Part shown: one piece after another, positions 34,610 through 43,185 of the stretch
How the letters are laid out: each line of letters begins with the position of its first letter
Numbering within the stretch: the stretch's first letter is position 1
NCBI GenBank assembly: GCA_964473525.1
Contig: CAYYPK010000004.1
Coordinates: 248,001 to 312,000 of the forward strand
Origin: GCA-2687025 sp964473525
GTDB lineage: Bacteria > Poribacteria > WGA-4E > GCA-2687025
Direction of reading: 5' to 3'
Length of the DNA: 64,000 nt
Translations under genes and position numbers: made by a program
Notes under the pieces: model-generated
Told to the model about the DNA's origin: nothing
What the model saw: the letters and a program-made list of their open reading frames with translations, nothing else
The model's database searches: none

Positions 34610-34945
34610 GTGGACAATGCGCATCCTGGCCGGGTCTGTGCTCCTGCCGCTGGCCTATATGTCGAACCCCCTGCTGATGCTGAGTTGGAGCGCGCCCTAG
34701 CCAACCACGACGGAGTGGTCCTCGTCCAGGGGTCGCGTCACGCAGGGAAGTCCTCCCTACGCGGGACCCTCGCGGGGACCTCGTCAGCGGATGAACTGAC
34801 GGGCGTCCTGCGCGGGGAGCTCTGCAACTCGGCGCTCGCGCGCCACGACCCATTGGCACAAGCAGCGCTGTCGGCCGACGCGTCGCACGCTTGCTCGATC
34901 CGCAACCCTCGGTACGGCGAGCGCTTCGGGGGGCGGCTGACATGA
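34610..34945 (+). CDS. Short P-loop protein related to the following ATPases (truncated AAA_35-like)
   Basis: The 111-residue frame begins at a GTG with AAGGAGG ideally upstream. Residues about 15-55 (GLYVEPPADAELERALANHDGVVLVQGSRHAGKSSL) match the start of AAA_35-type ATPases: a YV-x-R/P-x-AD-x-EL segment, then a P-loop (GSRHAGKS, positions about 41-48). After the P-loop the similarity stops, so no Walker B is present. The stop overlaps the next ATPase start by 4 nt (ATGA), so the frame is translationally coupled. It is either the stub of a third, decayed copy of the ATPase/WD40 gene or a small regulator evolved from one. Confidence 0.5.
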   Translation: MDNAHPGRVCAPAAGLYVEPPADAELERALANHDGVVLVQGSRHAGKSSLRGTLAGTSSADELTGVLRGELCNSALARHDPLAQAALSADASHACSIRNPRYGERFGGRLT

Positions 34946-37900
34946 ACGACGACCGCGTCGGCCAGGGAGCGACATCCGATGTCGCGAGGTTCTTCGTCGC
35001 CGGCGGCACGCTCTCGCCTGGCGTGCCTTCCTACATATCCAGGCAGGCCGACGAAGACCTGTACAGCGGCCTGATGGCCGGCGAATTCTGCTACGTCCTT
35101 ACGTCGCGCCAGATGGGCAAGTCGTCGCTCATGGTACGCACGGCCGCGCGCCTGCGGGATGCCGGCTCCACCGTTGCCATGCTCGACGTCACCTCCGTGG
35201 GTCAGCAGGTGACGCCCAACCAATGGTACGACGGGCTCGCGATGGGGCTCGGTCAGTCGCTCGACATGGAGGACGAACTCGAGGACTTCTGGCTCGATCA
35301 TGAACGCCTAAGCCCGGTGCAGCGCTGGATAGAGACGATCCGCGCCGCCGTCCTGCCCAACATCGATGGTCGGCTGGTGATCTTCGTCGACGAGATCGAC
35401 ACCGTGCGCAGCCTACCGTTTCCCACCGATGAGTTCTTCGCCGCGATTCGCGCGTGCTACAACCGTCGCTCACAGACCCCAGAGTTCGAGCGGCTGACCT
35501 TCTGCCTTCTCGGCGTTTCGACGCCCACGGACCTCATACGCAACCCGCAGACGACGCCGTTCAACATCGGTCGTCGGATCGACCTAGAGGACTTCACGGC
35601 GAGTGACATCGCCACGTTGGCGCCCGGCATGGCGCATCTCGGGGAGTCAGCGACGCGAACGCTGGGTCGGGTGCTGCACTGGACCGGCGGGCACCCTTAC
35701 CTCACGCAGCGTCTGTGCGAAGCCGTCGCGAAGGACGAAGCCGCGAGTGGTCCCGCCGACGTGGATCGCCTGTGCGACGAACTCTACCTGTCGACCCGTG
35801 CGCGGGAGCAAGACACGAACCTGGCCTTCGCACGAGACCGAGTGCTGCGCGGCGGGGACATGGAGGGCTTGGACCGGGCGAGCGTGTTGACGCTCTACGG
35901 GCAGGCGCTACGAGGACGCCGCGCGCCAGCAGACGATGCAAACCCCGTGGTCAGCCTCCTGAAGATCGCCGGGTTGGTCCGCGTCGACGGCGGCAATCTG
36001 CGCGCGCGCAACCGCATTTACGAGAGTGTGTTCGACAAGGCGTGGATACGCGAGAACATGCCCGACGCGGAGCTGCGCCGCCAGCGGATCGCGTTCGCGA
36101 AGGGCGTCGTGCGCACGGCGGTCATCGCCACGGTTGTCGTAGGGGTCGTAGTCGCGTTCCTGGCGTACAGCATCCGCCAGGAGCGCCGTATCCAGCGCCA
36201 ATTCGCGCGTTCGCAGGTGGAGCGGGGGATGGCGCTCCTCGAAGCGGGTGACAGCTCCGGCCTGCTGCAGCTCGTCAACGCCGTCGATACGGTTGGCGCG
36301 CGAGGCGAGGAAGGACAGGCGATCGCCTCGCTCTGGGCAGGCTGGGAGCAGGAACATGCGGGAGGACTCGCGTTCGTCGGCGGGCACGACGCTGGCGTCA
36401 CTGGGGTGGCATACAGCCCAGACGGACGCCGTCTGGTTACGACGTCCTATGACCGCACCGTGCGGATGTGGGACGTGGCGACAGGCGCTCTTGTCGGCGT
36501 GTCGCAGGAGTACGGACTTACAACCCGAGCCGTGGCGTTCCACCCCAACGGGCGTCTGATCGCCGTTGGCCGATCCGACAGACGCGTCGACGTGCTGGCT
36601 GCCGAACCGAAGGACGGGAAGCTCTCACACATCGTCACCCTTGAGATCCCCCGTCGCGGCGAATCCACCTCGACTGCTGTCATGGGTGTAGATTTTGGCG
36701 CCGGCGGCGCACTCCTGGCCGCAGGATCAGGCATAGGGAGCGTGAAACTCTGGGATGTGACGACGTGGACTCCCTACGGACAGACGCTGGAAGTCCCAGC
36801 ACAGGTATACGACGTCGCCCTCAGCTCCGACGGCGCCACGGTGGTGGCGGCGTGCAGCGATGACAGCGTACGCGTGTGGGATACCCACACAGGCCTACCT
36901 TTGGCGCCACCGATCTCTAGTGACTTCGCGCCGTACCAGGCCTTCGCGCTTGCGCCTGGCTCTCATTTGATTACGACCAAAACAGCCCCGGACTTGGTCC
37001 GGCTGTGGGATATCGGCTTGAGCCAAGCCGTTGGGCCGACGTTCGAGACCGCTGCCCCTGTACAGACGACGGCGTTCTCCCCCGACGGCTCGCTGTTGGC
37101 CATCGGTTCGGTCGACGGCGTGGTGCGCATCTACGATCGCGCAACGGGCGAGGGCCGCGCTGTTGTACCACGGCACATGGGCGCCGTCTTTGAGGTGACT
37201 TTCAGCCCAGACGGCGCCTCTGTTGCGTCAGCGTCGATGGACGGCTCCGTGCGCGTGGCGCGACTGGACCTCGATGAGGATGATCCGCCTCCCCTTTGGG
37301 ATGCAGACGCCCTGATGGCGCCTCCCTACGCCGCTAGCTTCAGTCGTGGAGGCCACCGACTGCTGACGGCCTTCCGGGATGGCGATGCTCAGGTATGGGA
37401 TGCTGGCTCCGGCGCCCGGGTTGGCGTGCCGCTGGCGCATGGTGAACCCGCCATGGTAGCGCTGGCGCCTGATGGGCGGGTCGCGGTCACGCTTTCCGAG
37501 GGTGAAGGGATGAAGGTCTGGAACGCTGACACCGGACGGCTGCTAGGGGCGGCGCCGATGCCGGAGGATGTGGGCGATTTGGACGGTCTCTGGTTCGCCC
37601 CGGGCGGCCGGCGAGTCGATGTGTGGTCGCCTTCCGGCGAGCATGAGGTCTGGGACGTCACGAATGGTCCCAGGCGCGTTGGGTCGTTACGGCCTGGTAG
37701 CCGGATCTATTGGACCGACTTCAGCCCGGACGGGACGCGACTCGCGGTTGGTGAGCTGGCCGGCGTAGCGTGGATATGGGACATACGCGCCTCCCGACGG
37801 CTGGGGCCTACGTTTCAGCATGACCACACGGTGATGTCCGTTGAGTTCAGCCATGATGGGTCGCTGTTGGCAACCGCGGCGCGCGATCAACGGGTGCGGC

Positions 37901-38439
37901 TCTGGAACGTCGACGACGGCGCGCAGGTAGGGCCCCCCATGCGCCAGTCCGCCGTCGTACGGTTCATGCGTTTCGGCCCCGACGATGGGATACTGGCGAC
38001 CGCGGCAGACGACGGCGTGCTACGCCTGTGGGATATGCGGACCCATCAGCAGGTCGGAGCGCCGCGACGGCACGGGACGGAGCAGTTCGCCGTCACCGTC
38101 GGGCCGGAGGGACGGTTTATCGCAACGCACGGCGCTTCCCTGCGACTGTGGCACACCGCTACCGGTCGACTACATCCCTTGCCTCTGCGCCAACCGAACG
38201 CCGCCCTGGTTGGGGGACCCGAGTTCAGCGACGACGGCCGCAAGCTCCTCGCCACCTTCGACGATGCTCGGGTTCGCCACTGGAGCATGCCCGAACCCCC
38301 GCCAACCTTCCGCGAGATGCAGTTGCGCACGTGGGTAGATCTCGTCGCCCGGTTGAACGACCAGGGCGTCCTCGAGCCGATACCGTGGGAGGAATGGCGA
38401 AGGCTTCGCGACGAACTCACCGCGCTCGGCTCCCCCTAG
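34942..38439 (+). CDS. AAA_35-like ATPase with transmembrane segment and C-terminal WD40 repeats, copy 1
   Basis: The 1,165-residue protein has an N-terminal STAND/AAA_35-type NTPase. Its Walker A is at about 54-61 (TSRQMGKSS, lacking the usual first glycine) and Walker B at about 145-150 (LVIFVDEID). A sensor-like LLGVSTPTDLIRNPQTTPFNIGRRIDL follows, then a winged-helix-like region ending near 370. One membrane helix is at about 390-411. From about 485 to 1,110 there are roughly 13 WD40 repeats (for example FSPDGASVASASMDGSVRVARL), likely two propellers. The C-terminal tail has MQLRTWVDLVARLNDQG. The NTPase would be cytoplasmic and the propellers possibly periplasmic. It is closely similar to the next gene. 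Role unknown; signalling or conflict functions are possible. Confidence 0.85.
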   Translation: MNDDRVGQGATSDVARFFVAGGTLSPGVPSYISRQADEDLYSGLMAGEFCYVLTSRQMGKSSLMVRTAARLRDAGSTVAMLDVTSVGQQVTPNQWYDGLAMGLGQSLDMEDELEDFWLDHERLSPVQRWIETIRAAVLPNIDGRLVIFVDEIDTVRSLPFPTDEFFAAIRACYNRRSQTPEFERLTFCLLGVSTPTDLIRNPQTTPFNIGRRIDLEDFTASDIATLAPGMAHLGESATRTLGRVLHWTGGHPYLTQRLCEAVAKDEAASGPADVDRLCDELYLSTRAREQDTNLAFARDRVLRGGDMEGLDRASVLTLYGQALRGRRAPADDANPVVSLLKIAGLVRVDGGNLRARNRIYESVFDKAWIRENMPDAELRRQRIAFAKGVVRTAVIATVVVGVVVAFLAYSIRQERRIQRQFARSQVERGMALLEAGDSSGLLQLVNAVDTVGARGEEGQAIASLWAGWEQEHAGGLAFVGGHDAGVTGVAYSPDGRRLVTTSYDRTVRMWDVATGALVGVSQEYGLTTRAVAFHPNGRLIAVGRSDRRVDVLAAEPKDGKLSHIVTLEIPRRGESTSTAVMGVDFGAGGALLAAGSGIGSVKLWDVTTWTPYGQTLEVPAQVYDVALSSDGATVVAACSDDSVRVWDTHTGLPLAPPISSDFAPYQAFALAPGSHLITTKTAPDLVRLWDIGLSQAVGPTFETAAPVQTTAFSPDGSLLAIGSVDGVVRIYDRATGEGRAVVPRHMGAVFEVTFSPDGASVASASMDGSVRVARLDLDEDDPPPLWDADALMAPPYAASFSRGGHRLLTAFRDGDAQVWDAGSGARVGVPLAHGEPAMVALAPDGRVAVTLSEGEGMKVWNADTGRLLGAAPMPEDVGDLDGLWFAPGGRRVDVWSPSGEHEVWDVTNGPRRVGSLRPGSRIYWTDFSPDGTRLAVGELAGVAWIWDIRASRRLGPTFQHDHTVMSVEFSHDGSLLATAARDQRVRLWNVDDGAQVGPPMRQSAVVRFMRFGPDDGILATAADDGVLRLWDMRTHQQVGAPRRHGTEQFAVTVGPEGRFIATHGASLRLWHTATGRLHPLPLRQPNAALVGGPEFSDDGRKLLATFDDARVRHWSMPEPPPTFREMQLRTWVDLVARLNDQGVLEPIPWEEWRRLRDELTALGSP

Positions 38440-38506
38440 CGCTGCTGACGTTCTGCGCCGCGCCGTACGGTAGGATAGCTGCCAAGTATCCGAAGGCACG
38501 GCTGAC

Positions 38507-41500
38507 ATGAACGAAAACAGCGGCCCAAGGGCGGCTCCCACGGACGTGGGAAGGTTCTTCATCGCTGGCGGCACATTGTCGCCAGGCGTACCGTCCTACA
38601 TCTCTCGCCAAGCGGACGAAGACCTGTACGAAGGGTTGACCGAGGGCGAGTTCTGTTACGTCCTGACATCGCGTCAGATGGGCAAGTCGTCGCTCATGGT
38701 GCGCACGGCTGCGCGCCTGCGGGACGCCGGCTCCACCGTCGCGATGCTTGACGTCACCTCTGTAGGTCAGCAGGTGACGCCAGAGCAGTGGTACGACGGC
38801 TTGGCGATGGGACTTGGTCAGGCTCTCGATATGGAGGACGAACTCGAGGACTTCTGGCTCGACCATGAACGCCTAAGCCCGGTGCAGCGGTGGGTCGAGA
38901 CGATCCGCGCGGCCGTCCTGCCCAACATCGATGGTCGGCTGGTGATCTTCGTCGACGAGGTCGACACGGTGCGCAGCCTGCCGTTCCCCACCGATGAGTT
39001 CTTCGCCGCGATACGCGCCTGCCACAACCGACGCGCGCAGGCCCCGGAATTCGAACGGCTGACCTTCTGCCTCCTCGGCGTTTCCACGCCCACGGACCTC
39101 ATCCGCAACCCGCAGACGACGCCGTTCAACATTGGACGACGGATCGACCTCGCCGACTTCACCGAAGACGACATCGGCGCCCTTGCGCCGGGCATGGCGC
39201 ATCTGGGCGCGTCGGCGGAGCGTGTGCTGAGTCGGGTACGCTACTGGACGGGCGGGCACCCATACCTGACGCAGCGTCTGTGCGAAGCCGTGGCGAAGGA
39301 CGAAGCCGCGACGGGCCCTTCTGACGTGGACCGCTTGTGCGACGACCTCTACCTATCGCGCCGCGCACGGGAGCAAGACACGAACCTGACGTTCGCGCGA
39401 GACCGCGTCCTGCGCGGCGGAGCCATGGAAGGTCTGGACCGGGCGAGCGTACTAACGCTCTACGGGCATGCCCTCGGCCGAAAGGACGCTCCGGCGGATG
39501 ACGCCAACCCGGTGGCGAGTCTGCTCAAGATCGCCGGACTCGTGCGCGTGGACGAGGGCGACCTTCGGGTGCGGAATCGCGTGTACGAGCGCGTCTTCGA
39601 CCGGAGCTGGATCCGCGAGAACATGCCCGACGGGGAACTCCGGCGGCAGCGGGTCGCGTACCTGAAGGGGGTCGCGCGCACCGCGGCGATTGCCGCCGCG
39701 GTCGTCGCCGTCGTGACCGCGTTCCTCGTACATAGCGTGAGACAGGAGCGGCGGGTCCAGACGCTCCTGACGCAGTCCCGTGAACTCCTGGCGCAGTCGC
39801 GCACAGAGCGCGGCATGCGTCTGCTCGAAGAGGGCGACAGCTCCGGGCTGCTGCACCTCGTCCACGCCGCCGAGACGGTGGATGCTGCTGGCGAGGGAAG
39901 CCTGGAGATCGCTTCCCTGTGGGCAGCGTGGGAGGGAGAACACGCGCGCAGACTTCAGTTCGTCGGCGGGCACGACGGCGGCGTCACGGATCTCGCGTAC
40001 ACCCCCGACAGCCGCCATGTCGTTACGACCTCCTACGACGGCGCCGCGCGGATGTGGGATGTACCTACCGGAGCGCTTGTCGGGGAGTCGGAGCGATACG
40101 AGGGAGCGACCCGGAGCGTCGCGATCAGCCCAGACGGCCAAATCATCGCGATCGGCCGATCCGACGGGCGGGTAGACCTGCTAAGGGCCGAGCCGAGAGA
40201 CGGCAAGCTCCCGGTCATAGCCTCCTTGGAACACGCGGCAATGGTGTATGGCGCTGACTTCAGCCCCGATGGCCGATTGCTGGCCGCCTCCACCGCAGGG
40301 GGTCGAGTCCGGCTGTGGGACACCGCTACGTGGGAGCCGTTCGGGCAGGCCCTTGTGGTCCCGGCGCGGGGCGACGACGTGGTGTTCCGAGGCGACAGCG
40401 CAGCCTTGGCGGCCTCTAACGGGGACAACATGGTACGCGTGTGGGACGTCGCGTCAGGCGGACTGCTGGCCCCGCCGATTGCGAACGCCTGGGACGGATA
40501 CCAGCGTCTTGCCTTCGCGCCCGGGGAGAACGTCGTTACGGCCCGGCCTGACATGAACACGGTCCAGATGTGGGACATCGACTTGGGCCAGCGGGTCGGG
40601 CCTGCGTTCCAGGAGGAGACCTACATCCACGCCACCGCGTTTAGCCCGGACGGGTCGCTGTTCGCGACAGGCACGGTCGGGGGCGTGGTGCGTATCTACG
40701 ACCGCGCGACGGGCGAGGAGCGCCTCCGACTGCCGCGGCATCTGGGCGCCGTGTTCGCGCTGTCCTTCGCCCCAGACGGAGCCTCCATCGCGTCCGGCTC
40801 GATGGACGGCTCCGTCCGCGTCGCCTCTCTCGACGACGAGGCCGAGCAGCCGCCACTGTGGCAGCCGGGCACTCTGACCCACACCACCTTCGATCGTGAG
40901 GCCTCCCGGATGGTGACGACATCGGCCGAGGCCCACGCCCAGCTGTGGGATGTCGACGCCAGGGCGCCCATTGGCGGGCCTCTGCAACACGGGAGCCCTT
41001 GTTGGGCGGCGCCGACGCCCGACGGCGCCTTGGTTGTGACTATATCCACGGGACACGGGATCAAGGTCTGGCAGGCTGAGTCCGGCCGCCTCCTGAGCGT
41101 CGCTGATGCTCCCGCGGGCGTCGGTCAGGTGGGCCGGCCCTGGTTCCTCGCGGACGGGAGGCTCGTGGTCCGGTGGGGAAGGCCCCGAAGAGTCGAGATA
41201 TGGGATGTTGCCGGCGGCCTGGCGCGTGTGGCGCCGTTCCGCGCAGCGAGTTCGGTCATGTCACTTGCCAGCAGCCCGGACGGATCGCAGATCGCGGTCG
41301 GGGAATACGCCAACGTCGCCTCGGTCTGGGACATAGCCTCCTCCAGCCGCCTCGCGCCGTCGTTCCGCCACGGCCGAACCGTTGACGCGGTTGCCTTCAG
41401 CTGGGACGGCGCCGTCTTGGCGACCGGCTCGCGGGACCAGTGGGTATCGCTCTGGAACGTCGACGCTGGGACCAGGATCGGCCCGGGCATGCACCATGCA

Positions 41501-42013
41501 GCAGGCGTCAGCGCCGTCGCCTTCCACCCGAGCGGCGCCATGCTGGCGACAGGCACGACGGACGGTGTGCTACGCCGATGGGACGTCGCGTCGCAGCGGC
41601 AGATTGGGGAGCCCAGACGCCACGGCTCAGGGTGGTTCTCTGCCAGCTTCGCCCCTGGTGGCGGGTGGCTCGTGACGCACAGTGCCGCCAGCAGCGTTGC
41701 GCTCTGGCACGTCGCCTCCGGCCGCCTCTACCCCTTGCCCATGCGCCACGGGGAAGCAGCGCTGGTGGACGAACCAGCGTTCAGCAGCGACGGCCGTCGT
41801 CTAGTCGCCGCGTTCCACGACGGTCAGATCCGGCACTGGGATATGCCTGAGGCGCCGGCTACGGCGCGGGAGATGCAACTGCGCACGTGGGTTGGTCTTG
41901 CCGCGCGGATGAGCGACCAGGGCGTCGTAGAGCCCATTCCGTGGGAGGAGTGGCGCCGATTGCGCGCGGAACTCGAGGCGCTCCGTGCGAGCGGCCTGCT
42001 GCCATCGTCGTGA
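38507..42013 (+). CDS. AAA_35-like ATPase with transmembrane segment and C-terminal WD40 repeats, copy 2
   Basis: The 1,168-residue paralogue keeps the order of copy 1: ATPase, membrane helix (TAAIAAAVVAVVTAFLVHSV) and WD40 region. The ATPase half is nearly identical in sequence to copy 1 (Walker A TSRQMGKSSLM, Walker B LVIFVDEVDTV), whereas the WD40 half has drifted much more, with different blade-top loops. That pattern fits a conserved motor with diverging sensing surfaces. A short insertion with repeated LLTQSRELLAQSR follows the membrane helix. The 16 bp around both start codons (CGGCTGACATGAACGA) are identical. Only 67 bp separate the genes, so one transcript is likely. Confidence 0.85.
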   Translation: MNENSGPRAAPTDVGRFFIAGGTLSPGVPSYISRQADEDLYEGLTEGEFCYVLTSRQMGKSSLMVRTAARLRDAGSTVAMLDVTSVGQQVTPEQWYDGLAMGLGQALDMEDELEDFWLDHERLSPVQRWVETIRAAVLPNIDGRLVIFVDEVDTVRSLPFPTDEFFAAIRACHNRRAQAPEFERLTFCLLGVSTPTDLIRNPQTTPFNIGRRIDLADFTEDDIGALAPGMAHLGASAERVLSRVRYWTGGHPYLTQRLCEAVAKDEAATGPSDVDRLCDDLYLSRRAREQDTNLTFARDRVLRGGAMEGLDRASVLTLYGHALGRKDAPADDANPVASLLKIAGLVRVDEGDLRVRNRVYERVFDRSWIRENMPDGELRRQRVAYLKGVARTAAIAAAVVAVVTAFLVHSVRQERRVQTLLTQSRELLAQSRTERGMRLLEEGDSSGLLHLVHAAETVDAAGEGSLEIASLWAAWEGEHARRLQFVGGHDGGVTDLAYTPDSRHVVTTSYDGAARMWDVPTGALVGESERYEGATRSVAISPDGQIIAIGRSDGRVDLLRAEPRDGKLPVIASLEHAAMVYGADFSPDGRLLAASTAGGRVRLWDTATWEPFGQALVVPARGDDVVFRGDSAALAASNGDNMVRVWDVASGGLLAPPIANAWDGYQRLAFAPGENVVTARPDMNTVQMWDIDLGQRVGPAFQEETYIHATAFSPDGSLFATGTVGGVVRIYDRATGEERLRLPRHLGAVFALSFAPDGASIASGSMDGSVRVASLDDEAEQPPLWQPGTLTHTTFDREASRMVTTSAEAHAQLWDVDARAPIGGPLQHGSPCWAAPTPDGALVVTISTGHGIKVWQAESGRLLSVADAPAGVGQVGRPWFLADGRLVVRWGRPRRVEIWDVAGGLARVAPFRAASSVMSLASSPDGSQIAVGEYANVASVWDIASSSRLAPSFRHGRTVDAVAFSWDGAVLATGSRDQWVSLWNVDAGTRIGPGMHHAAGVSAVAFHPSGAMLATGTTDGVLRRWDVASQRQIGEPRRHGSGWFSASFAPGGGWLVTHSAASSVALWHVASGRLYPLPMRHGEAALVDEPAFSSDGRRLVAAFHDGQIRHWDMPEAPATAREMQLRTWVGLAARMSDQGVVEPIPWEEWRRLRAELEALRASGLLPSS

Positions 42014-42033
42014 CGCCGTCTACGCAGGATGCC

Positions 42034-42975
42034 CTACGCCTCCGCGGAAGGCTTGCCGATCTTGGGCAGGCTGCTCCAGTCACACACAAGACAGAGCTTG
42101 TCGTCCCCACCAACGTTGAAGAGCGTCTCGGAGCACTCGGGGCACCGATCCTCGTGGACCGCCGAAGTTGCCACGTCTGTCTTGAAGGCGCTTGCGGCTG
42201 CCGTCGGGCGTGGAGCGGGCTCCTCCCGACGCAGCCCCGGTATCTCGGCCGGAGACGCTGGAGCGGGCAGGCTGTGACCGGCGTATGCCGGGGTTGCGCC
42301 CGAGGGCGTTGGGGCGGAGGAGGACGTCGCGGCGAGCTGTGGCGGTCGTGGGTTCAGCGCGGTAGGCGGCGCAGGCAGCGCAATGCGTTCCATCGCCCGC
42401 AGGTACTTGGCTGCGTCATCAGCGGCAACTTGCGCGATGCTCTGACCGGTGTCCGCGCGCACGACATCGCTCAGGTAGACGCGCAACGTCGCCGATTTGA
42501 ACTCTGAGCGAGCGTATATGCGGCAGTTCTTCGCCTTCACGCAGTAGCACACGTCCTCCGGCACTCGTCGATCCGTCAGGACGAATATCTGCCGGTCGGG
42601 CGTCTCGACGATGCCGCCTTCTCGGCCGATGCGTTCTGCTAGCAGTCCCTGCTGCCGCGTGGAGAACAGGAAGACGTAGGCCCCCTCGGTTCGGTTGAGT
42701 ACGAACCACTCCATCCCTGCGTTCAGGGCGCTACGCCCGAGGTACTCGACGAACCGATCCCACGCCGCGCCGCGGATAATGCGCTCAATGCGGTCGTGAA
42801 ACGGCGGCATCGTCTCTTGCCGGGTGGGGTCGAAGTTCGCGGCAACGCGTTCGTCGTGGACAACGCGGTCCACGGGCACGTCGTGGCTCCACTTCATGCC
42901 CCCACGCGCGGAACGCACTTCGGCGCTGACAGAGGGTTCGTTCGTCAGTTCGAGATCGTACAGCAGGGAATACAT
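42034..42975 (-). CDS. Hypothetical protein with C-terminal zinc ribbon
   Basis: The 313-residue protein has an N-terminal alpha/beta domain of unknown family (AWDRFVEYLGRSALNAGMEWFVLNRTEGAYVFLFSTRQQG, then QIFVLTDRRVPEDVCYCVKAKNCRIYARSEFKSATLRVYL). A proline- and alanine-rich linker spans about 195-265. The C-terminal zinc ribbon has Cys-x2-Cys (DRCPECSE) and a second Cys-x2-Cys (KLCLVCDW). The ribbon suggests nucleic-acid or protein binding. It lies downstream of nrdJ on the same strand but behind a strong hairpin terminator, so it is probably separately expressed. It is convergent with the ATPase/WD40 array. Confidence 0.65.
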   Translation of the reverse strand: MYSLLYDLELTNEPSVSAEVRSARGGMKWSHDVPVDRVVHDERVAANFDPTRQETMPPFHDRIERIIRGAAWDRFVEYLGRSALNAGMEWFVLNRTEGAYVFLFSTRQQGLLAERIGREGGIVETPDRQIFVLTDRRVPEDVCYCVKAKNCRIYARSEFKSATLRVYLSDVVRADTGQSIAQVAADDAAKYLRAMERIALPAPPTALNPRPPQLAATSSSAPTPSGATPAYAGHSLPAPASPAEIPGLRREEPAPRPTAAASAFKTDVATSAVHEDRCPECSETLFNVGGDDKLCLVCDWSSLPKIGKPSAEA

Positions 42976-43122
42976 ATCGGGGCTCCGCCCCTCGCGCTGG
43001 CAGGCGCGTTGGCATGTGGGTTCATCGCGCGTACATCTGGAATAGATACGAACCTGCCAGCGTGACGGTTGCCGGTTTGCTCGCCGACCGGACGGCGACG
43101 GAGCGCGCCGCAAGTACGCAAA

Positions 43123-43151
43123 CAGGGGCGGGAACCACACTCCCGCCCCTG
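43123..43151 (-). terminator. Intrinsic terminator after nrdJ
   Basis: A perfect 11-bp inverted repeat (CAGGGGCGGGA with its complement) encloses a 7-nt loop. On the minus strand, 35 nt after the nrdJ stop, it is followed by TTTG. The uridine run is short, but stem strength and location support termination. Confidence 0.6.
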
Positions 43152-43185
43152 CTGCTGGTCTGTCGTCAGTCAGTCGCCGCGGGCA

